In this document: piece by piece, positions 51,674-60,453 of the stretch
How positions within the stretch are numbered: position 1 is the stretch's first letter
Layout: each line of letters begins with the position of its first letter
Assembly (NCBI RefSeq): GCF_000755245.1
Contig: NZ_BBMP01000007.1
Location: forward strand, 124,001 to 188,000
Direction of reading: 5' to 3'
Source: Halococcus sediminicola
Lineage (GTDB): Archaea; Halobacteriota; Halobacteria; Halobacteriales; Halococcaceae
Length of the DNA stretch: 64,000 bases
Translations under genes and position numbers: made by a program
Notes under the pieces: model-generated
What the model was told of the DNA's origin: nothing
The model's input: only the letters and a program-made list of their open reading frames with translations
The model's database searches: none

Positions 51674-52540
51674 ATGCGGAAGGCGATTCTCGTCGTACTC
51701 TGCGCGGCGGTCGTTCTCGCCGGCTGTAACGGGTTTGCGCCCGGTGACGACGAGACCCCGGCTCGGACGGTGACGCCGGCGGACGTGCCCACCGACCGGC
51801 CGACCCCAACGCCCGTGCCACAGCTCGCACCGGGCCTCACCGAAGGGGGTGTGACCGACGCGTTCGCGCTCGGCGAGGCCCACGCGGCCGCTCTCGATGA
51901 CACATCCTACACCCTGCACGAGGACTTCATTGTCGAATACGCGAACGGAACCGCTTACAACCGGGGTTCGACCGACGCCCGACTCGCGGCCAACGACAGC
52001 CGGTACTTCGTCCGGCAGAACGCCTCCGGACTGCTCTTCGACGGCGGTGCGTTCGCCAGGGTGATCTGGTCGAACGGCGAGCGCGTCCTCGTAGCCGACA
52101 CGGCGAACGATAGCACGTCGTACAACTCTCCGCGGGACGTCGAGGGCGAGTCGGTACCACCCCGCGAGGCACTCGTGATCGATCCGACGAAGCGCCAACA
52201 ACTGTACTCTTACCTCGGCTCGGTCGAGACCCGTGTGACCGGAACCGAGACGCGAAACGGAACGACGCTCCACCGCGTCGAGTCGACGGGCGTGACTAAT
52301 CCAGCCGCCTTCGAGGTCCAGTGGAGGGATCCACGGGATCTCTCGCTCGTCGCGTTCGTCGATTCGCGCGGGTTCGTCCACGAGTACCGACTCGACTACA
52401 CGGCATCGCTCGACGGCACTCCCGTCGCCGTTCGCCGGCACGTGCACTACACGAACCTCGGAAACACCACCGTCGAGCGTCCCTCCTGGTACGATGCGGC
52501 CATCGCAAACGTTTCGACCGCTACGATGACTACTGATTGA
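51674..52540 (+). CDS. Haloarchaeal lipoprotein (possibly DUF7537)
   Basis: The 288-residue protein has a signal peptide with lipobox LAGC (Cys18 in MRKAILVVLCAAVVLAGC), so it is probably lipid-anchored on the outer face of the membrane. A Pro/Thr-rich linker (residues 30-50) separates it from a strand-rich globular domain (from about residue 60, ALGEAHAAALDDTSYTLHED). It resembles haloarchaeal lipoproteins recalled as DUF7537. The function is unknown. It follows the TPP gene by 42 bases. Confidence 0.7.
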   Translation: MRKAILVVLCAAVVLAGCNGFAPGDDETPARTVTPADVPTDRPTPTPVPQLAPGLTEGGVTDAFALGEAHAAALDDTSYTLHEDFIVEYANGTAYNRGSTDARLAANDSRYFVRQNASGLLFDGGAFARVIWSNGERVLVADTANDSTSYNSPRDVEGESVPPREALVIDPTKRQQLYSYLGSVETRVTGTETRNGTTLHRVESTGVTNPAAFEVQWRDPRDLSLVAFVDSRGFVHEYRLDYTASLDGTPVAVRRHVHYTNLGNTTVERPSWYDAAIANVSTATMTTD

Positions 52541-52543
52541 GAT

Positions 52544-53953
52544 TCAATCGACCCGCAGGCGCTCGCCGTCGGCGGTTTCGGGAAAGATCTTGCCGGGGTT
52601 CAGAGTATCCTTCGGGTCGAGTGCGCGCTTGATGGCACGCATCGTCTCTACACCGTTCTCACCGTGCTCTTCGACCATGTACTCACGCTTTCCCTGGCCG
52701 ACGCCGTGCTCGCCGGTCGCCGTGCCACCGAGTTCGATGGCTCGCCGGACGACGTCGTCCGAAATCTCTCGGCCGGCCGCGAGTTCCTCCTCGTCGTTGG
52801 GGTCGACCAACACGTTGTAGTGGACGTTACCGTCGCCGGCGTGGCCGAACGTCGTCACGTCCAAGCTGTATTCGTCGCCGCGCGCTTTTGCGTAGCGGAC
52901 GATTTCGGGGAAGTGGCTGATGGGCACAGTAACGTCGCCGGGTTTGGCCGGCCGGCGTGGCGGGTCGTAGGCGAGCATGGCGTTCGCAAGATTTCGTCTG
53001 GCTTCCCACAACTCCTCCATCTCGTCGCCGGCAGCCATCGCGAAGCGCTCGGCTCCGTGATCTTCGAAGACTGCGCGGCAGGTCTCGATTTCGTCCTCGA
53101 CGTGGTGGTTAGCGTGGAATTCGAGGAAGACTGTGGGAACGTTCGGGAGATCGGTTCCGGAGTAAGCGTTGGCGATTTTCGTGCTCAGCGGGTCGATGAG
53201 TTCGATGGTGGCCACGTCGACGCCGGTCTGCATCGCCGCCGCTATCGCCTCGGCCGCCGCATCGAGGTCGGGGAAGGTCGCCCGGCCCCCACGAATTTGT
53301 TTCGGCCGGCGGGCGAGTTCGACGGTCACGCGCGTGACGACTGCAAGGGTGCCCTCGCTGCCCACGATGAGATCCGTCAGGTTGTAGCCGCTCGACGTTT
53401 TGACCGCCCGGCCACCCGTTTCGATGACTGTGCCGTCAGCGAGCACCGCTTCGAGACCGAGCACCCAGTCGTCCACCTCGCCGTACTTCACGGTTTTCGC
53501 GCCGCTTGCGTCGTTGGCGACCATTCCACCCACGGTCGAGATGTCGCCCGACTGGGGTAGCGGCGGCAAGAAGAGGTCGTGCTCGGCGACCGCGTCGTTC
53601 ACCGCCGACCCCATGACGCCCGGTTCGACGTCGATCTGGAAGTCGTCCGGTCGAATCTCGATCACCTCGTCCATCCGCGTGCAGTCCATGCTGATACCTT
53701 CGAAAGCGGGCAGCGCGTTGCCCTCCAGCCCCGTGCCCGCCGCGTAGGGCGTCACCGGCACTCCCCGTTCGTTGGCCGCGGCGAGCACCGCGCTCACCTC
53801 CGCGGTGGATTCCGGCCAACAGACTGCCTCGGGGCGCACGCGCTCGTCCTCAGGGGTTCCCCAGTCGCCGGCGTGGCCGTCACGGTCGTCGGCGTCCAAC
53901 GATACCTGCTCGTCGGCGAGGTGGTCGGCGAGAAATCCACAGTCGTGTGGCAT
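52544..53953 (-). CDS. FAD-binding oxidoreductase, GlcD/D-lactate dehydrogenase type
   Basis: The 469-residue protein contains the PCMH-type FAD-binding domain (TPYAAGTGLEGNALPAFEGI near residue 70, and SGDISTVGGMVANDASG) and the FAD oxidase C-terminal domain with HAGDGNVHYNVLVD and GEHGVGQGKREYM. It oxidises a D-2-hydroxyacid such as D-lactate or glycolate to a ketoacid. GTTAAT (minus strand, around 53978-53983) lies about 28 bases before the start. It is convergent with the lipoprotein gene. Confidence 0.9.
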   Translation of the reverse strand: MPHDCGFLADHLADEQVSLDADDRDGHAGDWGTPEDERVRPEAVCWPESTAEVSAVLAAANERGVPVTPYAAGTGLEGNALPAFEGISMDCTRMDEVIEIRPDDFQIDVEPGVMGSAVNDAVAEHDLFLPPLPQSGDISTVGGMVANDASGAKTVKYGEVDDWVLGLEAVLADGTVIETGGRAVKTSSGYNLTDLIVGSEGTLAVVTRVTVELARRPKQIRGGRATFPDLDAAAEAIAAAMQTGVDVATIELIDPLSTKIANAYSGTDLPNVPTVFLEFHANHHVEDEIETCRAVFEDHGAERFAMAAGDEMEELWEARRNLANAMLAYDPPRRPAKPGDVTVPISHFPEIVRYAKARGDEYSLDVTTFGHAGDGNVHYNVLVDPNDEEELAAGREISDDVVRRAIELGGTATGEHGVGQGKREYMVEEHGENGVETMRAIKRALDPKDTLNPGKIFPETADGERLRVD

Positions 53954-54196
53954 GCGTCCGCTTCACGCGCGCCGGAGATTAACCCTCCGCCCGACGACCG
54001 GCCGTCGAGTGTAGGCGAGTCCGTTCTCCGCCCGGACCGTGCACTTCGGATCGTATTCACTACGTGAATTATTTCCCAATAATATCTGTGTGCTACTTGC
54101 AAGGTAAAGGAATGGTTTATTACCATTGCGAGCGAATATGATGTTGCGGTCGTTCGCGGATGCGAGACGCTACCGTGTAAACGACCCGTAAGAACC
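53954..54196. promoter_or_regulatory. Divergent intergenic region with a TATA-spanning inverted repeat
   Basis: The 243-base gap contains an AT-rich part at 54050-54130. An inverted repeat AATGGT-TTATT-ACCATT lies at 54111-54127, and its centre holds the TTTATTA TATA-like box (54116-54122). The transcript would start near 54146 and leave a leader of some 50 bases. The repeat could be an operator for the membrane protein gene. Confidence 0.45.
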
Positions 54197-55297
54197 ATGA
54201 TTCATGCACACACGATCGGAAGTACAGCACTACAGATACAGGTCCCACAGTTCCTCCAGGAGACCGTCGCGGGCATCATCGCGTTCCTGCCGGTGCTTCT
54301 CAGCGGCATCGTCGTCCTGCTCATCGGGTGGGTGCTCGGCCGGGTGCTCGGTGCCGTCGTCACCCGCGTCGTCGAGGGCATCGGCCTCTCGAAGTACACA
54401 CAGGGGACGCCACTCGAAAGCGACAGGAGCGGTGATGGCGGCATCGCCGGCGCGCTCGGAAAACTCGTCAAGTACATCGTCTATTTCTACGCCGCACTCG
54501 CGGCATCGGACATCCTCGGCATCGCGATCCTCTCACAGTTGCTCTCTGACATCGGCACGTTCTTGCCGGTCGTCCTCTCGGCGGTCGTCGTTCTCGTCAT
54601 CGGGTTCGTCGTCGGCCGGGCCGTCGGCGACATCGTCGCGGACGTCGTCGGTGGGTTCAACCTCGGGAGCTACTTCCACGACACGCCGCTCGAACGAGTC
54701 ACGAGGACGGCCGGCGGCATCGGCGGCATCGTCGGCGCGCTCGTCGAGTACTACATCTACTTCCTCACGCTCCTCACCGCGGCGGGCATCCTCCAGATTC
54801 CCGCGCTCTCGCGGCTGTTGAACGACTTCGCCGGGTTCGTCCCGGCGCTCATCGGCGGCGTCGCAGTCCTGATCGTCGGCGCGCTCGCCGCGGAGTTCAT
54901 CGAGGACATCGTCGCCAGCACCGACCGGAGTCGGCTGACGAGCCTCGTCGGGCTCGGGGTGAAGCTGTTCGTCTACTACCTCGCCATCACCATCGCGCTC
55001 GACACGATGGGCTTCGACGCAACCGTGCTCACGACGCTGTTCACCTCGTTCGTGACGGCCTTCTTCGGCGCGCTCGCGGTCGCCCTCGCCCTCGCCATCG
55101 GCATCGGTCTCGGCTGGGGGAGCAAGGACTACGTCGCCGACAATATCGACGACTGGATGGGCAGTGCGCGCGACAGCGCCGGCGACCTCACCGACGAGAG
55201 CGCCGGTCACGGCTCATCCGACGAGTTCGGCTCATCCGGTCCCGACGACGGCCCGGGTGGTTCCGGCCCGAGCGGCACGGGCGGCTCCGACATCTGA
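54197..55297 (+). CDS. Conserved-TM-helix (MscS-TM/CmpX-like) membrane protein
   Basis: The 366-residue protein has a repeated pattern of transmembrane helices of the PF05552 'conserved TM helix' type: hydrophobic segments near residues 25-50, 85-112, 118-150, 165-190, 200-225, 245-270 and 275-305. It is related to small-conductance mechanosensitive channels but lacks a clear MscS beta domain. The C-terminal tail is Gly/Ser/Asp-rich (GGSGPSGTGGSDI). It probably acts in osmotic or membrane stress. Its promoter has an inverted repeat around the TATA box. Confidence 0.82.
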   Translation: MIHAHTIGSTALQIQVPQFLQETVAGIIAFLPVLLSGIVVLLIGWVLGRVLGAVVTRVVEGIGLSKYTQGTPLESDRSGDGGIAGALGKLVKYIVYFYAALAASDILGIAILSQLLSDIGTFLPVVLSAVVVLVIGFVVGRAVGDIVADVVGGFNLGSYFHDTPLERVTRTAGGIGGIVGALVEYYIYFLTLLTAAGILQIPALSRLLNDFAGFVPALIGGVAVLIVGALAAEFIEDIVASTDRSRLTSLVGLGVKLFVYYLAITIALDTMGFDATVLTTLFTSFVTAFFGALAVALALAIGIGLGWGSKDYVADNIDDWMGSARDSAGDLTDESAGHGSSDEFGSSGPDDGPGGSGPSGTGGSDI

Positions 55298-55315
55298 ACA
55301 CGCTCGCACAACGAC

Positions 55316-55322
55316 TTTTTAT
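55316..55322 (+). promoter_or_regulatory. TATA-like box of the AI-2E transporter-family gene
   Basis: TTTTTAT ends 23 bases before the ATG at 55345, giving the spacing of a leaderless haloarchaeal transcript. Confidence 0.5.
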
Positions 55323-55344
55323 CCGTTCCGCTGCTGTTCGCGTC

Positions 55345-56616
55345 ATGGCTAGCCTCCTCGGCGACTACGACCGCTCGCGCATCCCGATATGGGGCATGGC
55401 GGTCGTGTTCGGTCTCGCGCTCGCGTTCATCGTCTGGCGGTACGTCGGGACGTTCGTCCTCGGACTGTTCGTCTACTACATCACGCGCCCGATCCACCGC
55501 CGGCTCGCCGACCGCGTGCCGACGTCGAGCCTCGCGGCAGCGGTCTCGCTGTCGACGGTCGCGCTGCCGATCATCCTGCTCATCGGCTACACCCTCTACG
55601 TCGGCGTCTTTCAACTCGCCGACGTCGCCGAGAGTGCAAATCTCCAGCCGGTGCTCGACGCGCTCGAACCGTACGTCGGCGATGCCGGCGTCGGCACCGA
55701 ACCACAGGCGATCATCGATTCGGCCATCGCGGACCCACAGCAGTTCCTGAGCGGCGGCGTGGTCGACGCGATTACTGAGGCCACGACGCCGCTGTTCGCG
55801 TATCTCGGCGCGTTCGGCAACGCGCTCATCCACCTGTTCGTCGTGCTCGCGCTTGCGTTCTACCTCCTGCGCGACGATCACAAGCTCGCGGCGTGGTTTC
55901 GCCGCCAGCTCGCCGGCGAGGGCACGCCCGTCTACGCCTACCTCGACGCGGTCGACCGCAACCTGAAGACCATCTACTTCGGCAACATCCTGAACGCCTT
56001 CTCGACGGCGATCCTCGCGGCGGTCTCGTACAACGCTCTCAACGCGATCAGCCCGGCCGGCGTCGCCGTGCCCTCGCCTACATTGCTGGGTCTGCTCACC
56101 GGCGTCGGCAGCCTCGTGCCCGTGATCGGGATGAAGATCGTCTACGTCCCGGTCGCGCTGTTGCTCGGCGTCGAGGCCGTGCTCGTCAGCCCCGCACTGC
56201 TCTGGTTCCCGCTCGTCTTCGCCGCCGTCTCGCTGGTCATCGTCGATACGATCCCCGACCTCGTGCTCCGACCCTACGTCTCCGGTCGGGACCTGCATAC
56301 CGGGTCGGTGATGATCGCCTACATCGTCGGTCCGTTACTGTTCGGCTGGTACGGACTCTTCCTCGGACCGCTCTTGCTCGTGCTGTTCGTCCACTTCGCG
56401 CGCATCCTGCTGCCCGAACTCGTCCGTGGCGAACCGCTCACCGCGCAGGCAACGGCGGGCAACCCGCTCCACCCGGCCAGCGATATCGCCGTCCCCGAAC
56501 CCGAACCGGTCGAGACGGCGGACGAATCGAGCACCGAGAGCGTCGATGAGACAGCGGAATCGGCATCCGATGACGCCGCTCGACGCTCTTCCGAGGGCTC
56601 CGATACCGACGATTGA
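55345..56616 (+). CDS. AI-2E family transporter
   Basis: The 423-residue protein has about eight hydrophobic segments, the family core being LGLLTGVGSLVPVIGMKIVY near residue 250 and DLVLRPYVSGRDLHTGSVM. The family includes TqsA and YdiK, some of which export small molecules; in haloarchaea it may handle sodium or autoinducer-like compounds. The C-terminal 45 residues are Glu/Ser/Asp-rich and disordered. A TTTTTAT box precedes it. Downstream is an NADPH-quinone reductase gene with its own TATA box. Confidence 0.88.
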   Translation: MASLLGDYDRSRIPIWGMAVVFGLALAFIVWRYVGTFVLGLFVYYITRPIHRRLADRVPTSSLAAAVSLSTVALPIILLIGYTLYVGVFQLADVAESANLQPVLDALEPYVGDAGVGTEPQAIIDSAIADPQQFLSGGVVDAITEATTPLFAYLGAFGNALIHLFVVLALAFYLLRDDHKLAAWFRRQLAGEGTPVYAYLDAVDRNLKTIYFGNILNAFSTAILAAVSYNALNAISPAGVAVPSPTLLGLLTGVGSLVPVIGMKIVYVPVALLLGVEAVLVSPALLWFPLVFAAVSLVIVDTIPDLVLRPYVSGRDLHTGSVMIAYIVGPLLFGWYGLFLGPLLLVLFVHFARILLPELVRGEPLTAQATAGNPLHPASDIAVPEPEPVETADESSTESVDETAESASDDAARRSSEGSDTDD

Positions 56617-56631
56617 ACAACGGACGGATGG

Positions 56632-56637
56632 TTTATC
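56632..56637 (+). promoter_or_regulatory. TATA-like box of the quinone oxidoreductase gene
   Basis: TTTATC lies 25-30 bases before the ATG at 56662. It supports that start over a GTG three bases earlier, though both are near. Confidence 0.45.
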
Positions 56638-56661
56638 CGCCCGGCGCGAGAACCATCGGTG

Positions 56662-57630
56662 ATGCAGGCGATCGAAATCACTGAGTTCGGCGACAGCGGC
56701 GTCATCGAGAGTACCGAGCGCGACAGACCGGAGCCAAGCGACGGCGAGGTGCGCATCGCCGTCGAGGCCGTCGGAGTGAACTTCGCGGACATCATGCAGC
56801 GCCGCGGCCACTACGTCGGCGGGCCGGAACCGCCCTACGTACCGGGCATGGAGGTCGCGGGCACCGTCGACGCGGTCGGGGAGGGCGTCGACCGCGAGGT
56901 CGGCGAGCGCGTGGTCGCCATGACCGACGAGGGCTACGCCGAGTACGCCACCGCAAACGCTGCCGGACTGTTCGACGTCCCCGAGTCGATGAGCTTCCCG
57001 GAGGCGGCGGGCTTTCCCGTCCAATTCCTGACTGCCCACAACACGCTATTCGAGTGGGGTGAACTGGAGGAAGGCGAGCGCGTGCTGGTCCACGCCGCCG
57101 CGGGCGGCGTCGGCACGGCCGCGACCCAACTCGCCAACGAGGCCGGCGCGGAGGTCTTCGGCACCGCGAGTACCGAGGAGAAACTCGCTCTCGCCGAGCG
57201 CCTCGGTCTCGACCATCCCATCGACTACACCGAGACCGACTTCGCCGAGGAAGTCAACGAGCAGACCGACGGCGAGGGTGTCGACCTCGTTCTCGACGGG
57301 ATCGGCGGCGAAACCACCACCGAGAGCCTCGACTGCCTCACCCACTTCGGTCGGATGGTCTCCTATGGAGCGGCGAGCGGCGAACCTGGCTATCCCGACA
57401 CGAGCACGCTGCTGTTCAACAATTTCACAATCCAGGGCTACCATCTCGGCCAGTCGATGCAGCGCGACCCCGAGCGCGTGCTCGATGCCGTCCCGCATCT
57501 GACCGAACTGCTCACGAGCGGCGAGCTCGAAGTGATCGTCGGCGAGACGTTCCCGCTGGCCGAGGCTGCCGACGCCCACGAGTACATCGAGAATCGCCAG
57601 TCGAGCGGAAAGGTCGTCCTCGAACCCTAA
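56662..57630 (+). CDS. NADPH:quinone oxidoreductase, zinc-free MDR type
   Basis: This 322-residue medium-chain reductase has VGVNFADIMQRRGHYVGGPE near residue 34, GMEVAGTVDAVGEGVDREV and a Rossmann motif HAAAGGVGTAATQLANEAGA near 147. It lacks the zinc-binding Cys of alcohol dehydrogenases, as in zeta-crystallin-type quinone reductases. It likely reduces quinones or enones with NADPH. The stop overlaps the convergent MptE-like gene by four bases. Confidence 0.89.
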   Translation: MQAIEITEFGDSGVIESTERDRPEPSDGEVRIAVEAVGVNFADIMQRRGHYVGGPEPPYVPGMEVAGTVDAVGEGVDREVGERVVAMTDEGYAEYATANAAGLFDVPESMSFPEAAGFPVQFLTAHNTLFEWGELEEGERVLVHAAAGGVGTAATQLANEAGAEVFGTASTEEKLALAERLGLDHPIDYTETDFAEEVNEQTDGEGVDLVLDGIGGETTTESLDCLTHFGRMVSYGAASGEPGYPDTSTLLFNNFTIQGYHLGQSMQRDPERVLDAVPHLTELLTSGELEVIVGETFPLAEAADAHEYIENRQSSGKVVLEP

Positions 57631-58319
57631 TCGACCGGCAGCGCGCTCGTGTCGATTCCGTCGCGCCGTCCATCGAGAACGGAAAACCGCTCGTCACGTC
57701 GGCGTTCGAGCCAGTAGAGCAGTCGTTCGGCCCACACGAGTTTTCGTCGTTTCATCGCACCTACCGAATCGTCCTCGAAATCCCAGCCGACGAACTCTAA
57801 ACTACTCGCCCCGCAGTGATCGGCCAGAAAGGCCGCACGATCTCCGTCGGTGAATCCGCCGAGGTTCATCACCGGATCGGCGGGCGCTGCCTGGGTCGTG
57901 GCGAGCACGTGCTCGATCTCGAGGGTTGGCACCACCTCCTCGACCAGCGGCCCGTTGTCGCCGTGGGCGTGGACCGCGACTGGCGTGCCCGAGTCGGTGA
58001 GTCTTCGTACAGTTTCGGGATTTTTGTCCAAATCGGTCACCATGCAGTCGACGGCGATGCCAGTCTCCTGGAGACGGTCGACGGCGGTCGAGGCGGCGAA
58101 CACGCTGCTGTCCGCTGTGTCGAGCCCGTCGAGATCGGTTCCGAGAGACGGGCCGGCCCCGGCGATCACGACCGTCTCGCCCGTCACGTCGAGCCTATCG
58201 AGGTCGAACGGGCGGGTGAGGTCGGCGAGGTGGTCACGGGCGCGCTCGTCGCTCGTGCGGTCGAAACCGAAGTCGGCGAGAATCGCCTCGTAGATCGGTT
58301 CCCACGTGGCGAAGTTCAT
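57627..58319 (-). CDS. mptE: 6-hydroxymethyl-7,8-dihydropterin diphosphokinase, MptE-like
   Basis: The 230-residue protein has VIAGAGPSLGTDLDGLD near residue 52 and VTDLDKNPETVRRL near 95, the archaeal MptE signature (formerly DUF115). It transfers pyrophosphate from ATP to 6-hydroxymethyl-dihydropterin. It is unrelated in fold to bacterial FolK. Its ATG overlaps the folP stop by four bases, so both enzymes make the pterin half of the folate-like cofactor. Convergent with the quinone reductase. Confidence 0.88.
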   Translation of the reverse strand: MNFATWEPIYEAILADFGFDRTSDERARDHLADLTRPFDLDRLDVTGETVVIAGAGPSLGTDLDGLDTADSSVFAASTAVDRLQETGIAVDCMVTDLDKNPETVRRLTDSGTPVAVHAHGDNGPLVEEVVPTLEIEHVLATTQAAPADPVMNLGGFTDGDRAAFLADHCGASSLEFVGWDFEDDSVGAMKRRKLVWAERLLYWLERRRDERFSVLDGRRDGIDTSALPVD

Positions 58320-59134
58320 CGCAGTGCGGCTCTGTCGCCGAGTGCATCGCCGATCAGGGCTGCATCGCGGGTTGCGGCCACGTCGTGGGTGCGAATCACG
58401 TCCGCGCCACGCTCGACGGCCAGCGCCGTCGCGGCGAGGCTCGCGGGCAGTCGGTCGTCCGTTTCGCGGCCGACGACATCACCCAAGAAGTTCTTCCGGT
58501 TGATGGAGACCAACATCGGGTGGCCGATCGCGCGGAACTCGGAAAGCCGCCGGAACGTCTCGCGGTCGTCTTCGAGGGTCTTGTCCTCGCTCCAACCCCC
58601 GAAGGCGGGGTCGATGATCGTCTTGTCGGTGAGATCTTCGGCGAGCGCGTCGTAGATCTCGTCAACGTCCGCGAGCGCGCCGGGTCGTTCGAGATCCGGC
58701 GGGCTGGCCATCTTCACGACCGCCGCGTCGCGCGCCTCGCAGACTTGCGGCAGTTCGGGGTCGGCGAAGCCACAGACGTCGTTCACCATGTCGAAGTTCG
58801 CGTCGAGGGCCGCCGCCGCGACCTCGTGGTATCTGGTCTCGATCGAAAAGACCGCCTCGCCTTCGACTCGTTCGACGGTCTCGATGGCCGTGTCGAGTCG
58901 CTCGCGTTCCTCGTCGGCCGAGAGCACCGCGAAGCGCTTGTTCGCCGATTCGAGACCGATATCGACGATGTCCGCGTCCTCGGCGATGAGGTCGTCGACG
59001 TAGGCGGCGGCGTCGGTGGCATCGGCGAACACGCTCGGCTCGTAGGGCGACTCGTCGCTGACGTTGAGCACGCCCATGATGCGCGATGGGTACTCGTCGC
59101 CGATGGGGAGACCGGCGGCCTCGACGGTCTGCAT
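58316..59134 (-). CDS. folP: Dihydropteroate synthase-like protein (atypical motifs)
   Basis: The 272-residue protein joins the pterin diphosphate to an aminobenzoyl compound. Family marks are GVLNVSDESPYEPSVFADAT near residue 20, VDIGLESANKRFAVLS, DMVNDVCGFADPELPQ, DPAFGGWSEDKT and LVSINRKNFLGDVVGR. Several differ from bacterial FolP, where the corresponding motifs are NDVSGG-like, DPGIGFGKT and GxSRK. It may use a larger aminobenzoyl substrate, as in methanopterin synthesis. The start is set at MQTVEAAGLPIGDEYP; a longer frame to 59350 is not family-like. It is the first gene of a two-gene operon with mptE. Confidence 0.82.
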   Translation of the reverse strand: MQTVEAAGLPIGDEYPSRIMGVLNVSDESPYEPSVFADATDAAAYVDDLIAEDADIVDIGLESANKRFAVLSADEERERLDTAIETVERVEGEAVFSIETRYHEVAAAALDANFDMVNDVCGFADPELPQVCEARDAAVVKMASPPDLERPGALADVDEIYDALAEDLTDKTIIDPAFGGWSEDKTLEDDRETFRRLSEFRAIGHPMLVSINRKNFLGDVVGRETDDRLPASLAATALAVERGADVIRTHDVAATRDAALIGDALGDRAALR

Positions 59135-59213
59135 GCCCCGAAATTGGTGCACAGCGCCAAAAGCGGCGCGTTCGAGCGACGCGACTTTCAGGGACCGGCA
59201 CCCTCTCTCTGTT

Positions 59214-59708
59214 ATGGGCAAGGTCAATATCGCGCTTCGCGGCTGGCGCTTCGACGAGTCGGCGGTGTTCACCGACGACGGCGACGTCAAACCGATCGAC
59301 GAGATGGACCCGACGACCAGAGAGCGCGTCGTCAGGCTCCGCCAACTCATCGACTCGCCATGTCACGCCTGCTGGCTCGTTCACGGCGACAGCAACTTGG
59401 ACGACTGTAACGACGCGGCGGCAGTCTACGGTGAACCCCTGAGCGAAGTCGTCCTCTGTGAAGCACACGAACCCGACTTCCTCTACTGGTTCCGCGAGCG
59501 GGGCGGAGCCGACTACCGGGGCGACCCCGAACTCCAGGACGCCTTCCACGAGTGGTTCGCCGACGGTGGGCGCGCGCCCGATGGATACGAGAGAGTCGAA
59601 CACGTCGACACCGACCAAGCGGGAGTGCCGTCGGTGTCGGGCACGGAGTCGCCCGCCGAGGCCGAACAGGAGGCTCAGAGCGTGGATCTCGACAACCTCG
59701 ACATCTGA
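59214..59708 (+). CDS. Unknown haloarchaeal protein with Cys/His cluster
   Basis: The 164-residue protein begins MGKVNIALRGWRFDESAVFT and has SPCHACWLVHGDSNLDDCND and VVLCEAHEPDFLYWF, with four Cys and two His able to form a zinc site. The tail is Glu/Asp/Gln-rich and disordered. I do not recognise the family. The TGA overlaps the ATG of the TrmJ-like methyltransferase by one base (TGATG), so translation is probably coupled and the two may act together on RNA; that is inference. Confidence 0.6.
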   Translation: MGKVNIALRGWRFDESAVFTDDGDVKPIDEMDPTTRERVVRLRQLIDSPCHACWLVHGDSNLDDCNDAAAVYGEPLSEVVLCEAHEPDFLYWFRERGGADYRGDPELQDAFHEWFADGGRAPDGYERVEHVDTDQAGVPSVSGTESPAEAEQEAQSVDLDNLDI

Positions 59709-60439
59709 TGGAGGTCGCCGTCGCCGTCGTCGATGCACACACGCCGGGCAACGTGGGCACCATCGCGCGGGCGATGAAGAACTTCGGGTTCAGTGAGTTG
59801 AAACTGGTCGATCCCCCAGAACTGGACCCCGACGGCGAGGCCTACGGCTTCGCCGGCCACGCCCGCGAGGACGTTCTCCCGAACCACGACGTGCTCACCT
59901 TCGAGGAACTGGTCTCGGAGTTCTATACGGTGGGTTTCACCGCCATGACGGGCCGCGACGAGGGGAGACACGTCAGATACCCGTTTAGAACACCTGCCGA
60001 ACTCAGCGAGCACCTCGCCGGCGTCGAGAGCGACGTCGCGCTCGTCTTCGGCCGTGAGGGTACTGGACTCTCGAACGAGGAGTTCGCCCGTATCGACGAG
60101 GTGTGTTCGATTCCGGCCAACCCCGATTATCCAGTTCTCAATCTCGGGCAGGCGGCCACGGTCGCCCTCTACGAACTTCGGGACCTCACCCTTGGGGAGA
60201 CCCACCAACCCGTGCGCCACGACCGCGCCGACGAGCGCGCGCTCGAAGGACTGTACGAGCAGTTTGCGTCGTTTCTCGTGGCCATCGACCGGCCAGCCGA
60301 AAAGCGCGCGAAGACCGAGCGCATGCTCCGGCGCGTGCTCGGGCGGGCTCACCCCACCGGACGGGAGGTCACGACGCTGCGCGGGCTGTTCCGGCGTGCG
60401 GAGATGCAGATCGAGCGCGCACGGAACAAGGAGTCGTAG
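59708..60439 (+). CDS. TrmJ-like SpoU-class RNA 2'-O-methyltransferase
   Basis: The 243-residue protein has HTPGNVGTIARAMKNFGF near residue 11, ALVFGREGTGLSNEEFARID near 115 and IPANPDYPVLNLGQAATVALY near 140, the three SpoU/TrmD motifs of the SPOUT knot. It methylates a 2'-hydroxyl in RNA using SAM; TrmJ acts on tRNA position 32. A C-terminal extension (about residues 170-243) is as in archaeal TrmJ. It is coupled to the preceding gene. Confidence 0.9.
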   Translation: MEVAVAVVDAHTPGNVGTIARAMKNFGFSELKLVDPPELDPDGEAYGFAGHAREDVLPNHDVLTFEELVSEFYTVGFTAMTGRDEGRHVRYPFRTPAELSEHLAGVESDVALVFGREGTGLSNEEFARIDEVCSIPANPDYPVLNLGQAATVALYELRDLTLGETHQPVRHDRADERALEGLYEQFASFLVAIDRPAEKRAKTERMLRRVLGRAHPTGREVTTLRGLFRRAEMQIERARNKES

Positions 60440-60453
60440 GCGGTTCGGGTCCC

